Below are positions 33,108-41,479 of a stretch of 64,000 nucleotides of DNA, one piece after another. The DNA is from Azophilus sp026709365. Lineage in GTDB: Bacteria > Pseudomonadota > Gammaproteobacteria > Pseudomonadales > Azotimanducaceae. The position numbers were made by a program, and so were the translations under genes. Numbering within the stretch: position 1 is the first letter of the stretch; each line of letters opens with the position of its first letter. The DNA lies in contig OZ241345.1 in assembly GCA_965200175.1 (NCBI GenBank), positions 3,472,001 through 3,536,000 of the forward strand, read 5' to 3'. The notes beneath the pieces are model-generated. The model did not search any database. It was given only the letters and a program-made list of their open reading frames with translations, and had not been told where the DNA came from.

Positions 33108-33731
33108 ATGGCGACGCAGCGCCTGCTGAAGCCCGTCGCATGGGTTCTCCTGAGCCTGCCTTTGACTTGGCTCGCTTTCGCCATCCATCAGGAAGCGCGA
33201 TCGCCGGGCTCGGCCTTGGGCGCGGACCCCGGGGAGGCGGTGCTGCTGTTTCTCGGCGAATGGGGGATGCGCACGTTGCTGCTGGCACTGAGCGTCTCCA
33301 CCCTGCGACGGCGGCTGCGCTACCCGCCCCTGCTGAGCATCCGCCGCTTGGTGGGGTTGTTCGCGTTCATCTATCTGTCGCTTCACTTTCTGTTCTACTT
33401 GGGATTCTTCGCTGAATTCGATTGGCGCCTGCTCTTTGAGGACGTCGCCGAACGCCCCTACATCACGGTGGGTTTCGCAGCCTTGTTGATGCTGTCAGCG
33501 CTGGCGGCCACGTCCACCCGCGGCTGGCAACGCCGCTTGCGGCGGCGCTGGCGGCTGCTGCATCGGCTCGTGTATCCTGCGAGCGCCTTGGGCCTGTTGC
33601 ACCTATGGTGGCTGACCAAGGACGGTTACGGGGAGGTGGTGGCCTACGGCATCTGGCTGCTGCTCCTTTACTTCGACCGACTGCAGGACGCTTGGGGCAA
33701 ACGAACGTCCAAAGCCGGCGCCAAGCCCTGA
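33108..33731 (+). CDS. msrQ: MsrQ, haem-binding membrane subunit of MsrPQ
   Basis: Inner-membrane b-type cytochrome of 207 residues that normally feeds electrons to periplasmic MsrP, which repairs oxidised methionines. About six transmembrane helices are present. The haem-ligand region LVGLFAFIYLSLHFLFYLGF and RLVYPASALGLLHLWWLTKD carry the conserved His residues, and the RPYITVG loop is typical. The ATG behind GAGG was chosen; the longer frame overlaps the upstream gene. No msrP is next to it, which is unusual. phhB follows. Confidence 0.87.
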   Translation: MATQRLLKPVAWVLLSLPLTWLAFAIHQEARSPGSALGADPGEAVLLFLGEWGMRTLLLALSVSTLRRRLRYPPLLSIRRLVGLFAFIYLSLHFLFYLGFFAEFDWRLLFEDVAERPYITVGFAALLMLSALAATSTRGWQRRLRRRWRLLHRLVYPASALGLLHLWWLTKDGYGEVVAYGIWLLLLYFDRLQDAWGKRTSKAGAKP

Positions 33732-33759
33732 AACCAACCGAGCAAGGGAGGAAGCGGAC

Positions 33760-34113
33760 ATGAGTGAATTGGCCGAGCGCAACTGCCAGCCCTGCCGGGC
33801 GGACTCGCCGCCCGTGGCGGCATCGGCGCGGCCCGCGCTGCTGGCGCAACTTAACGGCTGGTCCATCGAGCGGGCGGATGGCATGGACCAGCTTCGGGCG
33901 CAGTTCACCTTTGCCAATTTCGCCGAGGCGCTGGCCTTCGCCAATCGGGTCGGCGACCTCGCGGAAGCCGCCGACCACCACCCGAGCGTCGTGCTGGAAT
34001 GGGGCAGGGTGGAGGTGTGCTGGTGGACGCACACCATCGGTGGCCTGCACGAAAACGACTTCATCATGGCGGCGCGAACCAGCGACGCTTTTGCTGCCGG
34101 ATTCACGCCTTAA
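33760..34113 (+). CDS. phhB: 4a-hydroxytetrahydrobiopterin (pterin carbinolamine) dehydratase
   Basis: A 117-residue enzyme that dehydrates pterin-4a-carbinolamine to regenerate pterin cofactor for phenylalanine hydroxylase; a role as coactivator is known in homologues. Conserved blocks are GWSIERADGMDQLRAQFTFA and AEAADHHPSVVLEWGRVEVC with the catalytic His-His pair, then WWTHTIGGLHENDFIMAART. An AAGGGAGG lies before the ATG. No phenylalanine hydroxylase is in the window, so the gene may serve another pterin or moco-linked pathway. Followed by a very long hairpin. Confidence 0.93.
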   Translation: MSELAERNCQPCRADSPPVAASARPALLAQLNGWSIERADGMDQLRAQFTFANFAEALAFANRVGDLAEAADHHPSVVLEWGRVEVCWWTHTIGGLHENDFIMAARTSDAFAAGFTP

Positions 34114-34114
34114 T

Positions 34115-34158
34115 ACGCATAAACCGGATACGCATAAATGCGTATCCGGTTTATGCGT
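34115..34158. repeat. 20-bp perfect hairpin between phhB and the ATPase gene
   Basis: Two arms of 20 bases (ACGCATAAACCGGATACGCA and its exact reverse complement) enclose a TAAA loop. It starts right after the phhB stop. It can end phhB transcription, although no U-run follows, or serve as an operator for the ATPase gene. Each arm also contains an internal repeat of ACGCATA/ATACGCA. Confidence 0.7.
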
Positions 34159-34192
34159 TTCCTATTGTTGCGTACCGCGCTAGAATGCGGGC

Positions 34193-35329
34193 ATGGTTTC
34201 AGCCTCCGAGTTCTTCCCTTTGGGCGTCGCCACTGGCCGGGCGCACTGCAATCGTGCCCAGGAGCGCGATGAACTGGCAGGCAACGTGCGGGAGGGTGTG
34301 CATACTTGGCTTTGGGCACGGCGACGCATCGGCAAAACCAGCCTGATCGAACAGGTTTTGCGGGACGTTGAGCCGGACATCGTGACAACGCGGCTTGATT
34401 TGCTCGTGGTTCACGACGCCAATGCGTTCGAGATGCAGCTCAGAGCCGCTGTGGAACAGGCCGGATCTCGTCTCGCCCCGCGGAAGCGATCCTCCACCTC
34501 GAAACTGACAAGCGCCTTCTCCGCCCTAAAGCCGGAGCTGTCCTTCGGCGCCTTCGGCCTGCGTCTCAAGTTGGCCGCACCCAACCAGGCGGGCGAGGGC
34601 ATTGTGGAGATGCTGCTCGCCCTCGATGCCGCCGCCGGCGCTTACGGTCGGCGGGTGGCCTTCGTGCTCGACGAGTTCCAGCAGCTCTCGGAACTGCAAA
34701 ACGGCGCGCCGAGAAGCTTGGAGGGGGCCGTGCGGCATGCCGTCGAACGGGCGCGGAACGTCACGTACGTTTTCGCGGGCGGCCGCAAGCACCTGCTGGC
34801 GTCAATGTTTGAGGATGAGGATCGGCCCCTGTACCGGCTGTGCCGAAAGATGACCCTTAGGCGAATCAGTGCCGAGGACTACCGCGACTTTCTGCGTCGA
34901 TCAGGACGAACGCGATGGCGACGGCAAGTCCCTGCCCAGGCCATCGACCGAGTCTTGGCCCTGACCCACCGCCACCCCCATTACGTGAATGCGTTGTGCG
35001 CACCGCTCTGGCGGGCCGAAGCGCCGCCCACCGCCGACGACGTGGCAGCAATGTGGGCGAAGCTGGTGGCCGAGGAGGGCGGCGTCGCCGCGGGTCGCAT
35101 TGCGCGCTTGGCGCCCAGCCAGCGGGCGCTGCTGCGCGCCATCGCCGCGGCCGAAGACGGCGTGCCGCACCCCACTTCACATGCTTTCCTGGGGCGGCTG
35201 AGGCTGCCGGCATCCACTGGGGTGCGGGCACGGGACGCCTTGGAGCGCGACGATCTCATTCAACAGCAGGCGGACGGGCGCTGGACGTTGGTGGACCCTG
35301 CCATGGCGGCTTGGCTGCGACGGTTGTGA
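34193..35329 (+). CDS. AAA-type ATPase (archaeal-ATPase-like)
   Basis: A 378-residue predicted ATPase. Walker A is the family variant LWARRRIGKTSLIEQVL near 39-55 and Walker B is VAFVLDEFQQLSEL near 148-161, followed by YVFAGGRKHLLASMF (sensor). The C-terminal 90 residues resemble a winged helix (LLRAIAAAEDGVPHPTSHAF). Such single-gene STAND-like ATPases occur in accessory regions and are thought to sense signals, but function is unproven. TAGAAT at 34181-34186 puts the likely transcription start at or next to the ATG, so the message may lack a leader. The long hairpin lies just upstream. Confidence 0.8.
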   Translation: MVSASEFFPLGVATGRAHCNRAQERDELAGNVREGVHTWLWARRRIGKTSLIEQVLRDVEPDIVTTRLDLLVVHDANAFEMQLRAAVEQAGSRLAPRKRSSTSKLTSAFSALKPELSFGAFGLRLKLAAPNQAGEGIVEMLLALDAAAGAYGRRVAFVLDEFQQLSELQNGAPRSLEGAVRHAVERARNVTYVFAGGRKHLLASMFEDEDRPLYRLCRKMTLRRISAEDYRDFLRRSGRTRWRRQVPAQAIDRVLALTHRHPHYVNALCAPLWRAEAPPTADDVAAMWAKLVAEEGGVAAGRIARLAPSQRALLRAIAAAEDGVPHPTSHAFLGRLRLPASTGVRARDALERDDLIQQQADGRWTLVDPAMAAWLRRL

Positions 35330-35404
35330 TGGCTGGCTCAGCGCTTTCGAGCCGCCGTGGCAAAGGCAGGCTCAGGCAATGGACCCGACGGATTCGTTTC
35401 AGCC

Positions 35405-36184
35405 TCAATTCCAAACCGTGCCTTGGTCCCCCAATTCGGCCAACTTGGCTTCGGCGGCCGAGCGCAGCTTGGCATCTGGGCCATGCCGCGCAACTTGGGC
35501 GTAGGACTGCCGCGCTGCGTCCGGCGCTCCGAGCCGTTCCCAAAGCTGGGCCCGCTCGAACCGCAGTTCGACATTGCCGGGCAGCAGAATCAGCTGATAG
35601 CCCACGACGGCGAGCGCCCGATCCCAAAGGGAGCCGCCCACCAGTTGCGCCTTGACGTTGTTCAGCATGCGCAGCGCGATCATGGCGCTCGTCGCGACGG
35701 CGAACGGATCGGGGAAGGCGGCCCCGCCGAGTCCGCGGGCTTCGCCAAGCCCGTTCAGGCACTCGTCTTCGGTGACGGGGCGGAAGTCCACGGGGTCGAT
35801 CAGCGCATCGCCAACTCGAGTAAGGAAGTGACCGGGAAAATTGACGCCCCAGGCATCGAAGCCCCGTCGGCGCGCGACGTGCAGCAACAGGACGCCGAGC
35901 GAAATGGGGATGCCATGGCCGGTCCTCAGCACGTCCGCCAAGCAGCTGTGGGCCAGCGAGACCGGCTCCGCCCAATTGCCGGAAAAGCCGCGCTGCCGCA
36001 TGAACGCCCAAGGCGGAACGCCGGACGGGCAGGCCCCGGCGAGCTCATCGATCCGGTGGCGCAGGACGTCGGCATCGATGGCCGGATCGAGCAGCCGATT
36101 GACCAGCAGGGCCGCGGACAGCTCGTCCTGGGAGGCATCCTCCGCAAGCTGCCGGAATTGGGCCTCAAGGGCGTGTTCCGCCAT
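35405..36184 (-). CDS. SirB1-type transglutaminase-like / TPR protein
   Basis: A 259-residue protein. The transglutaminase-like core (LADVLRTGHGIPISLGVLLL and GVNFPGHFLTRVGDALIDPV) covers about residues 20-180 and keeps the conserved His and Asp, but the catalytic Cys is replaced in this family. A C-terminal tetratricopeptide-like pair follows (ERAQLWERLGAPDAARQSYA). SirB1 homologues often sit near prfA-prmC or kdsA; here the neighbour is prfC, separated by a MITE. No catalytic role is established. Confidence 0.85.
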   Translation of the reverse strand: MAEHALEAQFRQLAEDASQDELSAALLVNRLLDPAIDADVLRHRIDELAGACPSGVPPWAFMRQRGFSGNWAEPVSLAHSCLADVLRTGHGIPISLGVLLLHVARRRGFDAWGVNFPGHFLTRVGDALIDPVDFRPVTEDECLNGLGEARGLGGAAFPDPFAVATSAMIALRMLNNVKAQLVGGSLWDRALAVVGYQLILLPGNVELRFERAQLWERLGAPDAARQSYAQVARHGPDAKLRSAAEAKLAELGDQGTVWN

Positions 36185-36237
36185 CTCCGTTCAATCTCCT
36201 CCCGATGGGGCTGTGCGGGCGGTTTGCCCAGCACTAA

Positions 36238-36491
36238 GGAGCCTCTGATCAAGTCCCGGAAGATCAGAACGTCCTGTGGGGCGTGCTGGCAAGGCGCGGC
36301 GAAGCCGTGTGGCAGGCCCCACACAATGAGCCGCAACGCGGCCAGCGCACCCCACAGGCGCTCCCGAAGGGCGCTTCACGGCGTCCGCGGCCTGAATGCC
36401 GCTCCGCCAGCGGATGGAGCGCCGCCTCGCGGGACCGTTTCGATCCTCAACCAGTGAAGCGCTGAACGAACGGGACTTGATCAGAGGCTCC
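36238..36491. mobile_element. IS5-type MITE with CTAA target duplication
   Basis: A 254-base element with perfect 21-base terminal inverted repeats (left begins GGAGCCTCTGATCAAGTC; right ends with its reverse complement) at 36238-36258 and 36471-36491. CTAA lies directly outside both ends (36234-36237 and 36492-36495), the target-site duplication usual for the IS5 group. No transposase frame is inside. The right-hand CTAA contains the TAG stop of prfC read on the minus strand, so the element landed on the stop codon and the duplication preserved it. Confidence 0.85.
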
Positions 36492-38069
36492 CTAATGCTC
36501 CCGCGTCTTCCTGAACTCCAGCTCCGGCCAGCGCTCCTCGGTGAGCTGCAGATTGGTGCGCGTGGGCGCGAGGTAGGCAAGGTGGCCGCCGCCGTCGATG
36601 GCCAGATGGTCGGCGTTCCTGCGCCGGAAGGCTTCCAGGGCGTCAGCGTCTTCGCCGTGGATCCAGCGCGCCGTGTGGATGTTGCTGTCCTCGTAAACGC
36701 AGTCCGCCCGATACTCCTCGCGCAGCCGGTGGGCCACCACGTCGAACTGCAGCACCCCCACCGCGCCGACCACCAGCTCGTTGCGGTTCATGGGCTTGAA
36801 CACTTGGGTGGCGCCCTCCTCGGCGAGCTGGCGCAGGCCTTTTTCCAGCTGCTTGCCCTTGAGCGGGTCGCGGGTGTACACCCGCCGGAACAACTCCGGG
36901 GCGAAGTTGGGGATGCCGATGAACCCCAAGCGTTCGCCCTCGCTGAACGAATCGCCAATCTGGATGGCGCCGTGGTTGTGCAGGCCGATGATGTCACCTG
37001 GCCAAGCGCAGGTCGCTTGAGTCCGGTCACCGGCCATGAAGGTCACGGCGTCGCTGACCTTCACCGTCTTGCCGAGACGCACGTGATTGAGCCTCATGCC
37101 GCGTTCGTATCGCCCGGAGCAGACCCGCAGGAAGGCGATCCGGTCGCGGTGCCGGGGGTCCATGTTGGCTTGCACCTTGAACACGAACCCCGAGAAGCGC
37201 GCTTCACCGGGATCGACCGAGCGGCTGTCCGTCGGGCGCGGCTGCGGCCGTGGCGCATGGGCGGCCACGCCATCGAGCAGGCGCTCAACGCCGAAGTTGC
37301 CGAGCGCAGTGCCGAAGTAAACCGGCGTCTGGTTGGCGCTGAGAAAGTCGCTGTCGTCGAAGCCGGGGGTTGCGCCGCGCACCAGTTCGATCTCCTCGGC
37401 CAGCGCTTCGTAGTCGTCGCCAAGCAGCGTCCGCGCCTGCGGGCTGTCCAGTCCTTGGATCAACGGATGGGCGTGAACGCGCTGGCCCTGTCCGGGCTGA
37501 TAGACCTCGATTGCGTCGGCAGCCAGGTCGTAGGTGCCCCGAAAGTGGCTGCCGGAGCCGAGCGGCCAGGTGATGGGCACACACTGGATCTGCAGGACGT
37601 CCTCGATTTCGTCGAGCAGTTCCAGGGGATCCCGAATGGCCCGGTCGAGCTTGTTGATGAAGGTGATGATCGGCGTGTCGCGCAAGCGGCAGACCTCCAT
37701 CAGCTTGATGGTGCGCGGCTCCACCCCCTTGGCCCCGTCAATGACCATCAGCGCCGAGTCAACCGCCGTCAGGGTGCGGTAGGTGTCCTCCGAGAAGTCC
37801 TCGTGGCCCGGCGTGTCGAGCAGGTTCATGATGCAGCCCCGATAGGGGAACTGCATGACCGAGGTGGTCACCGAGATGCCCCGCTCCTGCTCCATCGCCA
37901 TCCAGTCCGACCTAGCGTGCCGGTCGGCCTTGCGCGACTTCACGGCACCCGCCAATTGGATGGCGTTGCCGAACAGCAGCAGTTTTTCGGTGATTGTCGT
38001 CTTGCCCGCATCGGGATGCGAGATGATGGCGAAGGTCCGCCGCTTGGCAATTTCATCGGCAGGCATCAT
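36492..38069 (-). CDS. prfC: Peptide chain release factor 3
   Basis: GTPase of 525 residues that recycles RF1 and RF2 after stop codon reading. G1 is SHPDAGKTTITEKLLLFG near residues 17-34, G3 is DTPGHEDFSEDTYRTLTAVD, G4 is FINKLDRAIRDP, and the RF3-specific VEPRTIKLMEVCRLRDTPI lies between. I chose the ATG overlapping the TGA of the preceding gene (ATGATG, start at 38069); an ATG 21 bases upstream is less likely. The stop codon lies within the MITE target duplication. RF3 is not essential in many bacteria, so a changed 3' UTR may be tolerated. Confidence 0.95.
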   Translation of the reverse strand: MMPADEIAKRRTFAIISHPDAGKTTITEKLLLFGNAIQLAGAVKSRKADRHARSDWMAMEQERGISVTTSVMQFPYRGCIMNLLDTPGHEDFSEDTYRTLTAVDSALMVIDGAKGVEPRTIKLMEVCRLRDTPIITFINKLDRAIRDPLELLDEIEDVLQIQCVPITWPLGSGSHFRGTYDLAADAIEVYQPGQGQRVHAHPLIQGLDSPQARTLLGDDYEALAEEIELVRGATPGFDDSDFLSANQTPVYFGTALGNFGVERLLDGVAAHAPRPQPRPTDSRSVDPGEARFSGFVFKVQANMDPRHRDRIAFLRVCSGRYERGMRLNHVRLGKTVKVSDAVTFMAGDRTQATCAWPGDIIGLHNHGAIQIGDSFSEGERLGFIGIPNFAPELFRRVYTRDPLKGKQLEKGLRQLAEEGATQVFKPMNRNELVVGAVGVLQFDVVAHRLREEYRADCVYEDSNIHTARWIHGEDADALEAFRRRNADHLAIDGGGHLAYLAPTRTNLQLTEERWPELEFRKTREH

Positions 38070-38677
38070 GGGGCCTGCAGTTGCCGCCACAGCGCTCGCT
38101 TGGCCTCCGGGCCGTCGAGTTGGTCCAAGTCCGGAATGGCCGCAACGCCGAGGCCCAAGGCGGGCAGCCGGGCGGCCGCCGACTCGGTGGCCAAGGCACG
38201 GACCACTGAGAAGTCGTTGACTTGCTTGTCCAAGAACGCGCTAAGCGCCGGCCCCGCCGCCCCCGTGACGCCGGGCAGCGGCCAGTTGAACTCGATCCGC
38301 CTGATGGCTGCTGACCAGTTTCGGCTCAGGCAGCGCACGATATCCGCAGCCAACGCCGCCTGTCCCCGTCCGGTCAAGCCGCCGGTCGCCAACAGGGCGC
38401 CGCCGCCTTCGCCGGCGGCGCAGAAGGCGATTAGGGTGAACGGCTCCGCGTCAGCGGGATCCCGTGCCCCGGCCCCGGGCGCAGCGGGCGGCGCCGGTCG
38501 GGGAGCGGGCGGCACCGAAGCGCCGCGGCGAGCCGACGGCGACCGGGCTCTGGCGGGGGCGGGCGCCTTGGGCTCGGCCGGCGTCGGCGGCGACCGGCGC
38601 GGCAACGGCGCGGCGCGGCGCAGGCACCACGCCTCGATGCCCATGTCGCTGAGAATTTGCAGGCGGCGGGAATCCAA
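38066..38677 (-). CDS. HolD-like (DNA polymerase III psi) N-terminal protein, uncertain
   Basis: A 203-residue protein. The opening SRRLQILSDMGIEAWCLRR resembles the first 20 residues of HolD, the psi subunit of DNA polymerase III, which bind the chi subunit. A proline/alanine/arginine-rich linker of about 50 residues follows and then a compact C-terminal domain ending in ALWRQLQAP. In Escherichia coli holD lies close to prfC, which supports the guess. The overlap with prfC (TGATG) implies co-translation. The C-terminal part gives no family, so it may be another protein with a psi-like start. Confidence 0.5.
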   Translation of the reverse strand: MDSRRLQILSDMGIEAWCLRRAAPLPRRSPPTPAEPKAPAPARARSPSARRGASVPPAPRPAPPAAPGAGARDPADAEPFTLIAFCAAGEGGGALLATGGLTGRGQAALAADIVRCLSRNWSAAIRRIEFNWPLPGVTGAAGPALSAFLDKQVNDFSVVRALATESAAARLPALGLGVAAIPDLDQLDGPEAKRALWRQLQAP

Positions 38678-38747
38678 CTTCGCAAGCCTATGGCCTCCGG
38701 GATTCTGCTAGCATTCCACATCGGCTCCGCTTAAGCCACAGCGAACC

Positions 38748-39812
38748 ATGCAATATCTGACCGACGACACCCGCATCACCGGCATGCAGGAGGTGACTGC
38801 CCCCGCCAGTCTCATCGACAACCTGCCGGTGTCGCCTCGAGCTTCGGAATTGGTGTTCAACGATCGGCGCGCCATCAGCGACATCATCCACGGCCGCGAC
38901 CAGCGGCTGCTGGTGGTCGTCGGCCCCTGCTCCATTCACGACCCCAAGGCGGGCTTGGAGTACGCCCAAGGACTGTGCGAGCAGGCGCGCAAGCATCGCG
39001 ACCAGCTGCACGTCATCATGCGCGTCTATTTCGAGAAGCCGCGCACCACCATCGGCTGGAAGGGGTTGATCAACGACCCCCACATGAACAACTCCTATGA
39101 CATCAACACCGGCCTCAGGGTGGCCCGGACGTTGCTGCGGGACATCGTGGCGCTCGGCGTTGGCTGCGGCACCGAGTACCTGGACCCCATTTCACCGCAG
39201 TACGTCAGCGATTTCGTCAGTTGGGGCGCGATCGGCGCGCGCACGACCGAAAGCCAAATACACCGCCAACTGGCCTCCGGCCTCTCCTGTCCCATCGGCT
39301 TCAAGAACAGCACCGACGGCTCAGTTCAGGTGGCCGTTGACGCGATGGGCTCCGCGGAGCACTCGCACATCTTCCTGTCGGTGACCAAACTCGGCAGTTC
39401 CGCCATCTTCAAGACCGCGGGCAACGACGACTGCCATGTGATACTGCGCGGCGGCGGCGGCAAGACCAACTACGACAGCGCATCCGTCCGGTACGCCAGC
39501 AGCCTGCTGGAGAAAGCCGGCGTCTGCCCCAGGGTGATGGTCGATATGAGCCATGCCAACAGCCAAAAGGACCACCGGCGCCAACTGCTGGTCTGCGAAG
39601 ACGTCTGCCGCCAGTTGGCCGACGGCGAATCGCGCATCCTTGGCGTGATGATCGAAAGCAATCTGGTCGAGGGCAAGCAGGGAATCGCTGCGCCCAGCGA
39701 GCTGGTTTACGGCCAAAGCGTCACCGACGCCTGCCTCGGGTGGCAGGATTCCCTCGACTGCCTAGCGCAGCTCGCCGAGGCAAACGCGCACCGCCTACGG
39801 CAGTGCGTTTGA
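38748..39812 (+). CDS. aroG: DAHP synthase (class I)
   Basis: Condenses phosphoenolpyruvate and erythrose 4-phosphate, the entry step of aromatic amino acid synthesis. The 354-residue type I enzyme shows VVVGPCSIHDPKAGLEYAQG near 56-75, MRVYFEKPRTTIGWKGLIND near 91-110, GARTTESQIHRQLASGLSC and VMVDMSHANSQKDHRRQLLV with the metal-binding His. Which of the three feedback-controlled isoforms (Phe, Tyr, Trp) it represents cannot be told. It diverges from the HolD-like gene and stands alone. Confidence 0.95.
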   Translation: MQYLTDDTRITGMQEVTAPASLIDNLPVSPRASELVFNDRRAISDIIHGRDQRLLVVVGPCSIHDPKAGLEYAQGLCEQARKHRDQLHVIMRVYFEKPRTTIGWKGLINDPHMNNSYDINTGLRVARTLLRDIVALGVGCGTEYLDPISPQYVSDFVSWGAIGARTTESQIHRQLASGLSCPIGFKNSTDGSVQVAVDAMGSAEHSHIFLSVTKLGSSAIFKTAGNDDCHVILRGGGGKTNYDSASVRYASSLLEKAGVCPRVMVDMSHANSQKDHRRQLLVCEDVCRQLADGESRILGVMIESNLVEGKQGIAAPSELVYGQSVTDACLGWQDSLDCLAQLAEANAHRLRQCV

Positions 39813-39827
39813 GTTGCTTCGCAACTC
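39811..39827. terminator. Stem-loop after the DAHP synthase gene
   Basis: GAGTTGC-TTC-GCAACTC overlaps the stop codon of the synthase gene. The loop is compact, but no U-tract follows, so it is a weak intrinsic terminator or a member of the hairpin family that recurs in intergenic regions here. Confidence 0.4.
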
Positions 39828-39833
39828 AGCGCC

Positions 39834-39959
39834 TTACTTCGCTACCCGAATGATGCGGGTGCCCAACTTGCCGCCCGCCAACAGATCGACAATGGCGAAG
39901 TTGTCCTCAGCGAGCCGACCCTCGGGCAAAGACTGAATGACGACTTGGCGGTCGTCCAC
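39834..39959 (-). pseudogene. Collapsed NADP-dependent oxidoreductase (MDR/CurA-like) remnant
   Basis: An in-frame mini gene of 41 codons with GTG start behind GAGG. Its first half, DDRQVVIQSLPEGRLAEDNF, resembles the N-terminus of MDR-type oxidoreductases; its second half, LLAGGKLGTRIIRVAK, resembles their last residues. The roughly 300 codons between are absent, so it looks like an internal deletion that kept the frame. It lies between the DAHP synthase and P450 genes. A chance frame is possible, but the paired end-motifs argue for a relic. Confidence 0.5.
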
Positions 39960-40009
39960 GAAAGCACCTCGTAATGACAGAGGAAAAGCCAGCTTAGCCT
40001 ACTGGGACG

Positions 40010-41260
40010 CTAATGGCGCGTCTCCGGCGTAAACGCAACGGGCATCCGCACAATGGCGTTGAACCAGATGGAGCGCAGCATGGCCCTTTCCCCGGCCGGA
40101 TGAATGTCCGGAATGCGGGTGACGATCTCCGTCAGGAGCGCCTTGAGCTGCATGTGCGCGAGCCGCGCGCCCAGACAAACATGGGGCCCGGTGCCGAAGG
40201 ACAAATGCTTGTTTGCGTTTGCCCGGGTGATGTCGAAGCGATGCGGGTCGTCGAAGACGGCCGGATCCCGGTTGGCCGCCGGATAGGAGAGATAGACCTT
40301 CTCGCCCTTGCTCACCGGCTGCCCGCCGATTTCCGTGTCTGCCGTGACGGTGCGGCGGAACTTGATGACCGGCGGTGAATGCCTGAGCACTTCGTCGATG
40401 GCGTTGGGCAGGTACTTGTCCAGATCGCTCCTAAGCAGTTCGTATTGCTCCGGGTGCTCGCGCATGAGCCGGATGAAGTGCACCGCGGTGCCGCGGGTGG
40501 TTTCATGGCCGGCGATGGACATGGTGACGAAGAACATGTTGATCGAAAGCTGGTCCAGCTTTTCCCCATCGACCTCGTTGTGAATGAGGCTGCTCAGCAA
40601 CGAGGCGTCCGGCTGCTCCCGCTTCTCGGCGGACAGCGCATCGCTGATGGCAAAGAGCTGGTACATCGCCGGCTGCTCGCCCTCAACCCGATTTTCCGTG
40701 TCAGCCGCCATGTTGCCGAGCCGAAGCACCTGCTCGCGCATCTCGTCGGGGATGCCCATGAGTTTGCAGAAGGTGTAAACGGGCAGGCGTGAAGCTACGT
40801 CAAACACGAACTCGCACTCCCCCCGCGGGGCTACGGCGTCAACGATTTCCTTGGCCACCTGCTTGATTTCAGGCTCAAAGGCAGCCAATTGCCGAGGCGC
40901 GAACGGGGGCAGCAGCAGGCGCTTCATGGCCAGGTGCTGCCGCTTCTGCATGCCCATCAGGTTGACCTGCTGGCGCTTGAGCGCATCGCCCTCCAAGTCC
41001 CAAATGATCGGCCCGCCATCATGGGAGGAGAAGAGATCCTGGTTCCTGGATACGTCATACAGATCCTGATAGCGCGTCAGCACCCAGAAGCCTCGATCCA
41101 GACGGCCGTCGGGCAGGGGGGAACGGTAGTTCTCATTGGGCGGGTTCCAATGCACGGGATCGGACTGCCGCCAAGCATCGAAGAGCGTGTGCGGCGGCCC
41201 CTGAAGACCGGGAATGAGGTCCGGATCCACGAGATTGGTGTCCATCGGCAGTGCAGTCAT
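40010..41260 (-). CDS. Cytochrome P450
   Basis: A soluble bacterial P450 of 416 residues that inserts oxygen from O2 into a small substrate using electrons from a redox partner. The oxygen-activation helix has SIAGHETTRGTAVHF near 240-254, the K-helix EVLR, and the haem loop LSFGTGPHVCLGARLAHMQL near 355-374 with the cysteine ligand. I chose the ATG behind GGAG; a TTG 27 bases upstream has no ribosome site. No ferredoxin or ferredoxin reductase is adjacent, so redox partners must lie elsewhere. SDR and CaiB genes follow in the same direction. Confidence 0.93.
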   Translation of the reverse strand: MTALPMDTNLVDPDLIPGLQGPPHTLFDAWRQSDPVHWNPPNENYRSPLPDGRLDRGFWVLTRYQDLYDVSRNQDLFSSHDGGPIIWDLEGDALKRQQVNLMGMQKRQHLAMKRLLLPPFAPRQLAAFEPEIKQVAKEIVDAVAPRGECEFVFDVASRLPVYTFCKLMGIPDEMREQVLRLGNMAADTENRVEGEQPAMYQLFAISDALSAEKREQPDASLLSSLIHNEVDGEKLDQLSINMFFVTMSIAGHETTRGTAVHFIRLMREHPEQYELLRSDLDKYLPNAIDEVLRHSPPVIKFRRTVTADTEIGGQPVSKGEKVYLSYPAANRDPAVFDDPHRFDITRANANKHLSFGTGPHVCLGARLAHMQLKALLTEIVTRIPDIHPAGERAMLRSIWFNAIVRMPVAFTPETRH

Positions 41261-41360
41261 TGCGAGTTCTCCGTTCGGCTGCGTCAAAGTGCTTCTCCCC
41301 TGTCCTGAATCATGAGCCTTGGATCATGGGCTTCCCGTCCGCGCTATTCGGTTCGGCCAG

Positions 41361-41478
41361 ATTCCGAAATGTTTCTGAGCCCGCGCACCCGCCGTGCGGG
41401 TGCGTTTGAGTTTCGCCAGCGCGAAACTCCGCGCTCGCCGCTTAGGTCAGGTTCGAAATGTTTCTGAGCCCGCACAAT
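41361..41478. repeat. Intergenic hairpin mosaic repeat, copy C
   Basis: Holds ATTCCGAAATGTTTCTGAGC at 41361-41380 and GTTCGAAATGTTTCTGAGCC at 41451-41470 as near direct repeats. Between them lie hairpins CGCACCCGC-CGT-GCGGGTGCG and GAGTTTCGC-CAGC-GCGAAACTC. Compared with copies B and D, the repeat is inverted. It fills the gap between the P450 and SDR genes. Confidence 0.8.
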
Positions 41479-41479
41479 G

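Noticed and set aside
36396..38711. 771-codon plus-strand open frame
   Set aside because: Antisense to prfC and partly inside the MITE; no family motif.
39811..39827. Stem-loop considered as a strong intrinsic terminator
   Set aside because: No U-tract follows; kept only as a weak call.
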